10,846 bases of DNA from Sedimenticola sp. (GTDB lineage: Bacteria > Pseudomonadota > Gammaproteobacteria > Chromatiales > Chromatiaceae). Location: the NCBI GenBank assembly GCA_026197195.1, contig JAPHUG010000355.1, forward strand, positions 1 to 10,846, read 5' to 3'. Of this stretch, positions 1-6,506 are shown one piece after another. The notes under the pieces were generated by a model. The model was not told the origin of the DNA. It made no database searches and was given only the letters and a program-made list of their open reading frames with translations. Every line of letters begins with the position of its first letter. Position 1 is the first letter of the stretch. A program made the position numbers and the translations under genes.

Positions 1-929
1 GTCCAGAGCTCCTTGCCCAAGCGTGAAGGGTTATTGGCAATCACCGCATTGGCGGCCTTGAGAATGGTCGCCGTGGAGCGATAGTTCTGCTCCAACCGGA
101 CTAAAGGGGAATCACTGAAATGTTTGTTGAAGTCCCGAATATGCTCCACCCGGGCACCGCGCCAACCATAGATGGATTGGTCATCATCGCCCACCGCAAA
201 CAGGTTATTGCGCTCACCCGCCAGCAGCCGCAACCAGGCATACTGGATGGTGTTGGTATCCTGAAACTCATCCACAAGAATGTGCTGAAAACGCTCCCGA
301 TAGTGGTGCAGAATATCCGGCCTATCCCTTAACAGTTCATGGGCGCGCAACAACAGCTCAGCAAAATCCACCACACCGCCCCGCTCACAGGCCGCCTGGT
401 ATTCCGTGTAGATTCGGATCATGGTGCGCTGATAGGGATCGCCCCCGTCATCCATATGCTGGGGCCTGATCCCTTCATCCTTGCGGCCATTGATAAACCA
501 CTGCGCCTGACGCGGCGGCCAACGGGCCTCATCAAGATCCATCGCCTTGAGCAACCGCTTGATCATGCGGAACTGATCATCTGAATCGAGAATCTGAAAC
601 TGCTGGGGCAGATTGGCGTCCTTCCAGTGAGCCCGCAACAGGCGATGGGCCAAGCCGTGAAAGGTACCCACCCACATACCGCCGACCGGCTGGCCAAGCA
701 GATCCTCTATTCGACCCTTCATCTCCCGGGCCGCTTTATTGGTAAAGGTGACCGCCAGGATATTCCAGGGGGCCGCACCCACGACCTGCAACAGCCAGGC
801 AATACGGTGTACCAGCACCCGCGTCTTACCACTACCGGCACCGGCTAACACCAACATACCACCCGGCGGAGCAGAAACCGCTTCCCGCTGGGCATCGTTT
901 AAACCTTCAAGAATATGAGAGACGTCCAT
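1..929 (-). CDS. uvrD: DNA helicase II UvrD, N-terminal part (3' end beyond window)
   Basis: SF1A 3'-5' DNA helicase that removes incised oligonucleotides in nucleotide excision repair and acts in mismatch repair. Translating the minus strand from the ATG at 927-929 gives 309 residues open to the window edge, and they follow E. coli UvrD almost throughout. Visible motifs in order are the Q motif (LNDAQREAV, residues 10-18), Walker A (AGAGSGKT, 29-36), motif Ia (VTFTNKAAREM), the GTFHGLAHRLLRAH stretch, motif II (LVDEFQDTN), motif III (GDDDQSIYGWRGA) and motif IV (LEQNYRS). The start matches the family's MDVSxxL beginning. Only a weak Shine-Dalgarno (TAAG) lies upstream. The complete protein is usually about 720 residues, so roughly the first 43 percent is here. 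No canonical LexA box (CTG-N10-CAG) is seen upstream, unlike E. coli uvrD. Confidence 0.96.
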   Translation of the reverse strand, partial: MDVSHILEGLNDAQREAVSAPPGGMLVLAGAGSGKTRVLVHRIAWLLQVVGAAPWNILAVTFTNKAAREMKGRIEDLLGQPVGGMWVGTFHGLAHRLLRAHWKDANLPQQFQILDSDDQFRMIKRLLKAMDLDEARWPPRQAQWFINGRKDEGIRPQHMDDGGDPYQRTMIRIYTEYQAACERGGVVDFAELLLRAHELLRDRPDILHHYRERFQHILVDEFQDTNTIQYAWLRLLAGERNNLFAVGDDDQSIYGWRGARVEHIRDFNKHFSDSPLVRLEQNYRSTATILKAANAVIANNPSRLGKELW

Positions 930-1021
930 GGGAATATCTTAACAGTGGTTGCGCTGGATCACGACTATCGAAAATAGGTTTGTAGTAACCGATGGAATAG
1001 GGCGCTTATTGACCCGGGTCA

Positions 1022-1094
1022 TTTCCAGACAAAGACTAGCGCTCTATAAAGGGACCACGTGGAGGGCAATTGGATTTTTTACGCGCATTACAAT
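1022..1094 (+). promoter_or_regulatory. Candidate promoters for a plus-strand small transcript
   Basis: Two possible sigma70 promoters face the terminator at 1147-1180. The first has TTTCCA at 1022-1027, a 17-bp spacer and TATAAA at 1045-1050, giving a start near 1057. The second has a good -10 box, TACAAT at 1089-1094, giving a start near 1101, but no convincing -35. Both are matches by eye to consensus only. Confidence 0.3.
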
Positions 1095-1180
1095 AAACCC
1101 CGTGCTTGGGAGTCGCACATCATAAGGGGTTCCAGGAAGGAGTCTCACGGGCATTGATCGCGTCATGCCCGTTTTTTTTT
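1057..1180 (+). ncRNA. Candidate small RNA between uvrD and the acyl-CoA synthetase gene
   Basis: A strong plus-strand intrinsic terminator ends here, yet no plus-strand protein gene lies upstream: uvrD on one side and the synthetase on the other are both on the minus strand. The sequence between the candidate promoters and the terminator can fold into AACCCC (1096-1101) pairing with GGGGTT (1126-1131), then a single-stranded AGGAAGGAG stretch, then the terminator hairpin. Depending on the promoter used, the transcript would be about 80 or 124 nt. The exposed GGA triplets resemble CsrA/RsmA sites, and a U tail after a hairpin is also usual for Hfq-binding RNAs. I do not recognise a named family. 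The 5' end is uncertain. Confidence 0.4.
1147..1180 (+). terminator. Rho-independent terminator
   Basis: ACGGGCA at 1147-1153 pairs with TGCCCGT at 1166-1172. The stem can extend inward with TGA/TCA past a bulged T, leaving a 5-nt loop. Nine T residues follow at 1172-1180. The T tract is on the plus strand only; read on the minus strand the A run precedes the hairpin, so this is not an intrinsic terminator for the synthetase gene that ends at 1191. Confidence 0.8.
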
Positions 1181-1190
1181 TGCGCACCAG

Positions 1191-2756
1191 TCAGGCAGAC
1201 AACAGAGTGCAATAACGCTCACGCAACTTGGGTTTCTCGATCTTTCCCGTTGCATTCCGGGGAACCTGGTCAAACAAGACACGGCGGGGGCGTTTGTAGC
1301 GGGGCAGGCCTTCGGCATAGGCGATAACCGCCTGCTCCGTCAACTCACAGCCCGGTTTCAGTTGAATGATCGCCGTCACCACCTCACCCAGGCGCTGATC
1401 CGGTGTCCCGATCACCGCCACATCCTGAATGGCACAGTGCTCCATCAAAAAATGCTCCACCTCAACCGGCGAGACATTTTCACCGCCGGTAATGATCAGA
1501 TCTTTTTTACGATCCACCAGCCAGATAAAGCCCTCTTCATCGACGCGTGCCACATCACCGGTATGCAGCCATCCATCCCGCAACGTTTCAGCGGTGGCTT
1601 CCGCATTGCCATAGTAGCCCTGCATCACCCCCGGTCCCTTCACAATCAGTTCACCCGGCTCACCCACGGGCAGGGGCTGGTTATCGTCATCGACAATCGC
1701 GGCCTCCCAATCAAATCCAGGCTTTCCGATCGAACCTATCTTGTGGATGTTGCCCAGGCCCAGGTGGAGACAACCCGGACCGCTGCTTTCGGTCAGCCCG
1801 TAATTGGTATCGTACTCATGGTGAGGAAACAGCTTACGCCACGCCTTGATCAGATTGGGCGGCACCGGTTGGGCACCAATATGCATCAACCGCCACTGAT
1901 CCAGTTTATAACGGCTAAAATCGATAGCCCCGTTCTCCCAGGCGATCAGAATATCGTGCGCCCAGGGCACCAGTAACCAGACGATCGTCGCCTGCTCTTC
2001 CGAGATCGCCTGCAACACCCACTCAGGCTTTGCCCCTTTCAGCAACACCGCCTTGGCACCCACCACAAAATTGCCAAACCAGTGCATCTTGGCCCCGGTA
2101 TGGTAGAGCGGAGGAATGCAGAGAAAATTATCCTCATGGGTCTGCTTGTGGTGCTGATTCTCCACATAACAGGCGTGTTCAAGATTACGATGCGTCAGGC
2201 TCACCGCCTTCGGTTGCCCGGTGGTTCCCGAGGTGAAATAGAGGGCCGCCTCATCCATAAGCTGGAAGGAAACCGGCGGGGTATCCTCAGCCATACCGGC
2301 GATAAACTGTTCGTAGAGGACGGCATAATCAGGGCAGTCAGCATCCGGCCCAATATAGATATAGTGCTCCACCGACTGATCAAGCGCCGGTTTGATCGCA
2401 TTGATGCGCTCGATAAACTCAGGCCCAAACAGTAGCGCTTTCGCGGCTACCAGCTCATTACAGATCTTTAGGGTCTCTGACTCAAAGCGAAAATTGAGGG
2501 GCGCAACAATGGCACCTGAACGAATAATGCCGAAATAGCAGGGCAGCCATTCAAGCCCATTCATCATGAGATGAAGTACCCGATCGCCCTTAACGATACC
2601 CCGCGCCATTAGCGCATGGGCAAATACATTGGCGGTCGCATCAAATGCACGCCAACTGATCTCTCGTCGGCTGTTACGTTCAGGGTCGCGCTCAACCAAC
2701 GCAACCTCTTCACTGTACATACGGCTATTACGGGAAAGAATCTCGGTAATCAACAT
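1191..2756 (-). CDS. AMP-forming acyl-CoA synthetase (ANL superfamily)
   Basis: Adenylate-forming enzyme that activates a carboxylic acid with ATP to an acyl-AMP and transfers it to coenzyme A; cytosolic or loosely membrane-associated. Numbered from the ATG at 2754-2756 (521 aa) it shows the phosphate-binding loop TSGTTGQPK (175-183), the YGLTE adenine motif (319-323), the TGD motif (399-401) with the ribose-binding Asp, the hinge region DRKKDLIITGGENVSP, and the C-terminal NATGK with the catalytic Lys near 505. All key residues are present and the length is normal. A GTG at 2807 would add 17 residues but has no Shine-Dalgarno, and the family-like beginning MLITEILSRN supports the inner ATG, which has AGGT about 12 nt upstream. 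The many conserved aromatic and HTGAKMHWFG-type residues suggest a fatty or aryl acid substrate, but the acid cannot be fixed from sequence. It appears monocistronic. Confidence 0.93.
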   Translation of the reverse strand: MLITEILSRNSRMYSEEVALVERDPERNSRREISWRAFDATANVFAHALMARGIVKGDRVLHLMMNGLEWLPCYFGIIRSGAIVAPLNFRFESETLKICNELVAAKALLFGPEFIERINAIKPALDQSVEHYIYIGPDADCPDYAVLYEQFIAGMAEDTPPVSFQLMDEAALYFTSGTTGQPKAVSLTHRNLEHACYVENQHHKQTHEDNFLCIPPLYHTGAKMHWFGNFVVGAKAVLLKGAKPEWVLQAISEEQATIVWLLVPWAHDILIAWENGAIDFSRYKLDQWRLMHIGAQPVPPNLIKAWRKLFPHHEYDTNYGLTESSGPGCLHLGLGNIHKIGSIGKPGFDWEAAIVDDDNQPLPVGEPGELIVKGPGVMQGYYGNAEATAETLRDGWLHTGDVARVDEEGFIWLVDRKKDLIITGGENVSPVEVEHFLMEHCAIQDVAVIGTPDQRLGEVVTAIIQLKPGCELTEQAVIAYAEGLPRYKRPRRVLFDQVPRNATGKIEKPKLRERYCTLLSA

Positions 2757-2838
2757 CGCTGAAACGGACCTGGCACCTAAAACAGAGCTTACCCGGCCAA
2801 TCATCACGCTATCGCATCAGAACGCGCAATGGAGACAA

Positions 2839-2887
2839 ATCAGCACAGGTTATGTGGGGTTAATCTACCACATAAGCCAATGCTGAT
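2839..2887. repeat. 49-bp imperfect inverted repeat upstream of the synthetase gene
   Basis: Nested arms pair ATCAGCA (2839-2845) with TGCTGAT (2881-2887), GG (2848-2849) with CC (2877-2878), and TTATGTGG (2850-2857) with CCACATAA (2868-2875) around a 10-nt loop. It lies between the stop of the lipoprotein gene and the start of the synthetase gene. Neither strand has a T run after it, so it is not a textbook intrinsic terminator. It could be a factor-dependent termination hairpin, or the inner palindrome could be an operator for the synthetase gene. Confidence 0.6.
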
Positions 2888-2918
2888 GAACTTCTGCCTG
2901 AACCATTACCCGGTAATC

Positions 2919-3488
2919 TCATCGGGATTCCAGCGTGGCCAGGCTTCCCAGGGCGGCTGTAATCTCACTGAAGGTAGGGCGCAGAGATTCGGAAAAGTCC
3001 GCCATGGCGCCGTAACAGGTCAGCCGCATCACATTCGGCTGCTGCGAAGAGCTGAGCCAGAGGTGATAAAAATGTGCTACCAGAGGTTCACCACGCTCCC
3101 GTGCCGAAAGCCCCAGCCTTCGCAAAGGACTATTCCAACCCGCCAGTTGAATCATGGAATTCGCCACAATCTGGCTATGGCCCAACTGAACCCGCGTAAC
3201 CACGAAGCTGTCCGGATTAATGTGCTGTGGCTCCTGCTTCAGGTCACGCACCTCAAAATTGCAACTCGGGTGATACTGATCAAGATCGGAATGATCCGTG
3301 ACAACCCCTCGCTGTAGAAAACGCCGGGTATGGCCTGGCTCAATCTGAACGGCCACATGCAGGGTCAGCTCGCTCCCGGCAGGCACCTGATAGAACGCAG
3401 AAGTCCTGTCACGAACCGGTTGCTGGGAACAACCGATCAGAAACAGTACCCCCATGCTCACTAACACTCCTCTGAAAACAGAACCCAT
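2919..3488 (-). CDS. Small putative lipoprotein of unknown function
   Basis: I do not recognise the family. The ATG at 3486-3488 is chosen because a perfect GGAGGT sits 5 nt upstream; a GTG at 3503 would overlap that site. The 189-residue product starts with a basic residue and a hydrophobic segment ending in the lipobox FLIGC (Cys20), the signature of signal peptidase II cleavage and lipid attachment. Ser and Gln follow the Cys, with no Asp at +2, so outer-membrane sorting is expected. The mature part of about 170 residues has three further Cys-free blocks rich in beta-type residues (for example SELTLHVAVQIEPGHTRRF) and two cysteines that could form a disulfide. It is divergent from the Lys-rich exported protein gene, about 150 bp away. 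Confidence 0.75.
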   Translation of the reverse strand: MGSVFRGVLVSMGVLFLIGCSQQPVRDRTSAFYQVPAGSELTLHVAVQIEPGHTRRFLQRGVVTDHSDLDQYHPSCNFEVRDLKQEPQHINPDSFVVTRVQLGHSQIVANSMIQLAGWNSPLRRLGLSARERGEPLVAHFYHLWLSSSQQPNVMRLTCYGAMADFSESLRPTFSEITAALGSLATLESR

Positions 3489-3598
3489 TCTGCACCTCCA
3501 CACTAAGCGTAGACAATGACCGCTTGGCCCGGTTCATTGGTAGGCCACATCACTAGCCGAATTAACAATATTTTACCTCTTTTCATGAATCCAGCGTC

Positions 3599-3637
3599 TA
3601 TACTGGAAATTCTGAACAACATTTTAAGCAGCAGGTG
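3599..3637 (+). promoter_or_regulatory. Possible -10 box and ribosome binding site of the Lys-rich protein gene
   Basis: TATACT at 3599-3604 is a good -10 match 38 bp before the start codon, but no clear -35 precedes it at 16-18 bp. AGGTG at 3633-3637 is a Shine-Dalgarno 5 nt from the ATG at 3643. The 3489-3642 interval is a divergent promoter region shared with the lipoprotein gene. Confidence 0.4.
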
Positions 3638-3642
3638 TATCT

Positions 3643-3894
3643 ATGCGAATTCTTATCAGCACGCTACTCAGCACACTTCTACTCCTCAGCGCCGGTCAAG
3701 CCGTGGCCGAAAAAAAAGAGGGCAAAGCCTACGGGGCTGGCGGTGTATCCGAAGAGCATATGAGTGAAACGGCCGGTGAACACCGCAAGGCCTATGCAGG
3801 TGAAAAAGAGAAAAAAGTAAAAGAAGAGAAAGAAAAAAAGGAGAAGAAAATGAAGAAGGAGAAGAAAGAGAAAAAGATGAAAAAAGAAAAATAG
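3643..3894 (+). CDS. Small exported protein with Lys/Glu-rich tail
   Basis: An 83-residue protein with an Arg at position 2, a hydrophobic core (ILISTLLSTLLLLSAG) and an AVA signal peptidase I site at 20-22, so the mature product is about 61 residues in the periplasm or outside. Residues 23-52 are mixed and polar. From about residue 53 to the end only Lys, Glu, and a few Val and Met occur, in KEKK/KMKKEKK-like units, which should make one long charged helix or a disordered polycation. The DNA for the tail is almost pure purine on this strand, which is prone to slippage, so tail length may vary between strains. The Shine-Dalgarno and signal peptide argue that it is real and not a low-complexity shadow. 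Function is unknown; binding of anionic surface polymers or metals is only a guess. Confidence 0.72.
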   Translation: MRILISTLLSTLLLLSAGQAVAEKKEGKAYGAGGVSEEHMSETAGEHRKAYAGEKEKKVKEEKEKKEKKMKKEKKEKKMKKEK

Positions 3895-3917
3895 ATAACA
3901 GCGCCATCACTTCTCAA

Positions 3918-3948
3918 ACCAGGCTGTGGTGTCAACCCACCGCCTGGT
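3918..3948 (+). terminator. Hairpin after the Lys-rich protein gene
   Basis: ACCAGGC (3918-3924) pairs with GCCTGGT (3942-3948) and GTGG (3926-3929) with CCAC (3937-3940), around a 7-nt loop and one mismatch. It begins 24 bp after the stop codon. No T run follows, so it may be a factor-dependent terminator or a protective 3' hairpin. Confidence 0.45.
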
Positions 3949-4086
3949 CGCTCCCATATTAAAAACCCAACGCCAATCAAACCATAAAGAACAACAACCA
4001 GTGACCGAACCCCTGCCAAACAAGCCATCTTGGACTATGCTGAATTTAGGTTTGAAAAAACCTTGCTGGCTTGAAGGGGGGAAAGC

Positions 4087-4386
4087 ATGTTTGTAGCCAT
4101 GAGCAAGTTTGTCGTCACTAACAATATGAGTAACGAAGTGCGGGAGGCCTTTCGAAATCGTCCCGGTCTGGTTGATAGTGCCGAAGGTTTCATCCGCATG
4201 GAGGTACTGAATCCCGAAGATAACCCGGATGAATTCTGGCTCATCACCTACTGGCAGACCAGTGATAACTGGCATGAATGGTATCACGGGCACCAGTACA
4301 AGGCGTCACACAGCGGCATCCCAAAAGGACTGAAGTTAGATCCTGACGCCACAATGATTCGAACCTTTGAAGCAATCCCCTGTTAA
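4087..4386 (+). CDS. IsdG-type haem-degrading monooxygenase (ABM domain)
   Basis: A 99-residue single-domain protein of the antibiotic biosynthesis monooxygenase (dimeric alpha/beta barrel) fold. Members of the IsdG/HmoA/MhuD branch open the haem ring and release iron in the cytosol. The IsdG catalytic triad (Asn7, Trp67, His77) has clear counterparts: Asn12 in FVVTN, Trp65 in HEWYHG, and His75 in YKASH, with the same ten-residue Trp-His spacing. The RPG...GFIRMEVL stretch (25-41) is also typical. The start is set by a strong AAGGGGGG at 4074-4081, five bases before the ATG; the ATG at 4099 has none. It is followed after 24 bp by the B12-binding sensor gene and is probably co-transcribed with it and the diguanylate cyclase. 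Other ABM proteins oxidise quinone-like substrates, so haem as substrate is inferred from the triad. No clear promoter was found in 3950-4070. Confidence 0.8.
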   Translation: MFVAMSKFVVTNNMSNEVREAFRNRPGLVDSAEGFIRMEVLNPEDNPDEFWLITYWQTSDNWHEWYHGHQYKASHSGIPKGLKLDPDATMIRTFEAIPC

Positions 4387-4410
4387 GGTCTGTTGTGCGA
4401 GTAACTGGTT

Positions 4411-5442
4411 ATGACTACTGATCCACACACACCCTTTCCTGATATTGATAAAAACGCTGTGGTAGAGGCCGTCATAACAGCCTACCGTGAAAAGCAGCCG
4501 GCCCCTTTCCAGAGAGGCGGCCCAGCCTTTGAACAGAAATGTAGAGAGGACATCGCCTACCACCTCGATTATCTGAAAATCGCCACCCTCGCCAATGAGC
4601 CCGAGGTATTTGCCGAGTATTCACGCTGGCTCAGAGACGTACTACAAAACAGACAGGTACCCGAAGGCTGTATCACCACCTCTTACACCTTGCTGCAAAA
4701 CCATTTCACCCAGCGTCACCCGGAGCAGAGCAAAACCGTTTCAGCCATTATCGAGGCTGGTATCAATGCGGTGAATGATGACAAGCATCCACTGGTATCC
4801 CAACCGATAACCCGCGCACCCGAGCTAACAAAAAACTTTGCTTTAATGATCAGTCAGGGAGACCGCGCCAAGAGTCGTGAGCTCTATTTTGATCAGCTGC
4901 AACAAGGCCCAACACTGGCGCAAACCAATCTGGAACTGCTGCAACCCTCTCTGTACGAGATCGGTCGGCGCTGGCAAACCAATCAGCTGAGTGTCGCTCA
5001 AGAGCATATGGCCACCGCCATCTGCCAAAGCCTGATGGCCCAAGGCTTTGGTAAGGTCTCCTTTGCCCCCAGTACAGGAAAGCATGCTGTCTTTACCGCC
5101 GTCGAAGGGGCACAGCATGCCCTGGGGATACAGATGGTGGCAGATGGATTTGAAGAGGCGGGCTGGCGCTGTGATTATCTCGGGGCCAACACACCACTGA
5201 CTGACCTGATCACATTCCTGGATCGAGAAAAACCCGATCTGCTGGGACTTTCAGCCACGCTTCCAGTCGATATAACACGCGCCAGACAGATGACGACCCA
5301 ACTGCGTGTTGAACTGGGAAATGCCTGTCCCTTGATCATGGTGGGTGGGCTTGCTACCAATACCATCCCTCGCAGTTGGTCGCTCTGTGGTGCGGACATC
5401 TGGGCCATCAATACACTGGAAGCCATTAAAGAGAGCCAATGA
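4411..5442 (+). CDS. Cobalamin-binding sensor protein with CarH-like W-x9-EH motif
   Basis: A 343-residue soluble protein. Residues 1-125 are an all-helical region of unknown family. Residues 135-215 resemble the four-helix B12 cap domain (B12-binding_2), with IGRRW...VAQEHM giving Trp188-x9-Glu198-His199, the motif that covers the upper ligand of adenosylcobalamin in CarH/LitR photoreceptors. Residues 225-340 form the Rossmann-like B12 domain with His236 and Gly239 (xxHxxG, lower-axial ligand), GLSATLP and VGG. The usual acidic residue two before the His is Ala234. No MerR-type DNA-binding domain is present, so it should act through protein contacts. The next gene, a diguanylate cyclase, begins inside its stop codon (ATGA, 5439-5442), which argues for coupled translation and a direct partnership. 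No clear Shine-Dalgarno precedes its own ATG. Light sensing is inferred; a B12 or redox sensor is equally possible. It is unlikely to be a metabolic methyltransferase subunit, because no methyltransferase neighbours it. Confidence 0.85.
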   Translation: MTTDPHTPFPDIDKNAVVEAVITAYREKQPAPFQRGGPAFEQKCREDIAYHLDYLKIATLANEPEVFAEYSRWLRDVLQNRQVPEGCITTSYTLLQNHFTQRHPEQSKTVSAIIEAGINAVNDDKHPLVSQPITRAPELTKNFALMISQGDRAKSRELYFDQLQQGPTLAQTNLELLQPSLYEIGRRWQTNQLSVAQEHMATAICQSLMAQGFGKVSFAPSTGKHAVFTAVEGAQHALGIQMVADGFEEAGWRCDYLGANTPLTDLITFLDREKPDLLGLSATLPVDITRARQMTTQLRVELGNACPLIMVGGLATNTIPRSWSLCGADIWAINTLEAIKESQ

Positions 5443-6398
5443 ACCCCCTGTTACCGTCCGACGAAAAGAAATATATCCCGCTCTCTCTCATGAGTTTCCA
5501 AACCCTGCTGGTCGGTATTTTTCATCCGAACGGTGATGTACTCGAATCCAATGCCGGTTTTCGTACACTCCAATCCGATGATCATTCAAAAGAGGGATGG
5601 AACTGCAGTGAATGCTTCGTCAATCCCACCTTGGCACAATTAAAAACTACAGCCACACCCGCGACTGACCAGGCACCCATCTATCAAGGTGTTTTAACGC
5701 TCTGCTTTCCAGGCCATCAGTATCAGTCCGTAGAGGCCATGGTATTTCTACAGGATGGTCTGTTCTTTCTTGTCGCAGAATACAACGTCGAAGAGTTGGG
5801 ACAACTGAATACCCAGGTCACTGCTCTGAATGATGAGCTGACCCGAATGCAGCGGGAACTGGTACGCAGCAATCACAAGCTGGAAGAGCAGCGCGAACTT
5901 TATCGTATGGCCAGCATCACCGATGTATTAACCGGTCTCTATAACCGGCGCCACTTTATTGAATCACTCACTGAAGAGATGGAACGGTGTGATCGGTTCA
6001 ACAAGGCGCTCTCGTTAATACTCTGTGACATCGATCATTTCAAGCGTGTCAATGATACGTATGGGCATGATCAGGGTGATGCCGTATTGTGTGCCTTCTC
6101 CGCCCTGATCAAAAAAGAGTTACGCAGTTACGATGTTGCGGCCCGCTTTGGCGGAGAAGAGTTTGTCATACTGCTCCCCGAGTCGGACCTGGATCAAGCG
6201 GCCGTCATCGCTGAGCGATTAAGAGATATCGTAGCCACACACAAAGACGACGCACTGGCAACCTCGGTCACCGCCAGTTTTGGTGTCGCGCAGTACATTA
6301 AAGATGAAACCGAAGATGAACTGATCAAGCGCGCCGACCTGGCCCTCTATCAGGCCAAAACAAACGGACGCAATCGCATATCCACCTCAACAGACTGA
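5439..6398 (+). CDS. Diguanylate cyclase with N-terminal PAS-like domain (GGDEF)
   Basis: Condenses two GTP to cyclic di-GMP. The 319-residue product is cytosolic with no membrane segment. Residues about 15-115 look like a PAS-type sensor (LLVGIFHPNGDVLESNAGF start) and contain a Cys pair in WNCSECF. A coiled coil rich in Leu/Glu spans about 117-155 and should set the dimer. The GGDEF domain begins at DVLTGLYNRR (162 on), with metal-binding Asp197 in CDIDHFKRVND, active-site GGEEF (238-242) and the inhibitory RxxD site (Arg229-Asp232) five residues before it. Catalysis and product inhibition should both be intact. The start overlaps the stop of the B12-binding gene by four bases, so it is the likely output of that sensor. 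No EAL domain is present. An inner ATG at codon 18 is possible but would lose the overlap. Confidence 0.93.
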   Translation: MNPLLPSDEKKYIPLSLMSFQTLLVGIFHPNGDVLESNAGFRTLQSDDHSKEGWNCSECFVNPTLAQLKTTATPATDQAPIYQGVLTLCFPGHQYQSVEAMVFLQDGLFFLVAEYNVEELGQLNTQVTALNDELTRMQRELVRSNHKLEEQRELYRMASITDVLTGLYNRRHFIESLTEEMERCDRFNKALSLILCDIDHFKRVNDTYGHDQGDAVLCAFSALIKKELRSYDVAARFGGEEFVILLPESDLDQAAVIAERLRDIVATHKDDALATSVTASFGVAQYIKDETEDELIKRADLALYQAKTNGRNRISTSTD

Positions 6399-6412
6399 CA
6401 CACAAATCTAAA

Positions 6413-6456
6413 CACTATCGCAGATAGTGATCTATTATCGACACGTCCCGATAATA
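6413..6456. repeat. Two adjacent hairpins between convergent genes
   Basis: CACTATC (6413-6419) pairs with GATAGTG (6423-6429) around a 3-nt loop. TATTATCG (6433-6440) pairs with CGATAATA (6449-6456) around an 8-nt loop. They sit between the end of the cyclase gene and the end of the opposing thioredoxin gene. No T tract follows either, so they are probably 3'-end structures or bidirectional factor-dependent terminators. Confidence 0.5.
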
Positions 6457-6506
6457 AGGGCGGTTACCATAGGGTCTTCTTAAGGTGGACATCTTGAGGT
6501 AACGAT

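Noticed and set aside
1147..1180. Terminator for the acyl-CoA synthetase gene
   Set aside because: The T tract is on the plus strand; on the minus strand the A run comes before the hairpin, so it cannot act as an intrinsic terminator for that gene.
1362..1976. 204-codon plus-strand open frame
   Set aside because: It lies wholly antisense to the acyl-CoA synthetase, whose catalytic motifs are all on the minus strand; the translation has no recognisable domain.
2829..3317. 162-codon plus-strand open frame
   Set aside because: Antisense to the lipoprotein gene, which has a perfect Shine-Dalgarno and lipobox; the start has no ribosome site.
3686..4028. Ser/Phe-rich minus-strand frames
   Set aside because: They are complements of the purine tract coding for the Lys/Glu tail; the low-complexity composition is a by-product.
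4022..4070. Promoter for the 4087-6398 operon (TTGGAC, TATGCT)
   Set aside because: The hexamers overlap or have the wrong spacing, and no pair meets a sigma70 pattern; left unassigned.
3907..4293. 128-codon minus-strand open frame
   Set aside because: Opposes the ABM monooxygenase gene and shows no domain; the plus-strand gene has a strong ribosome site and catalytic triad.
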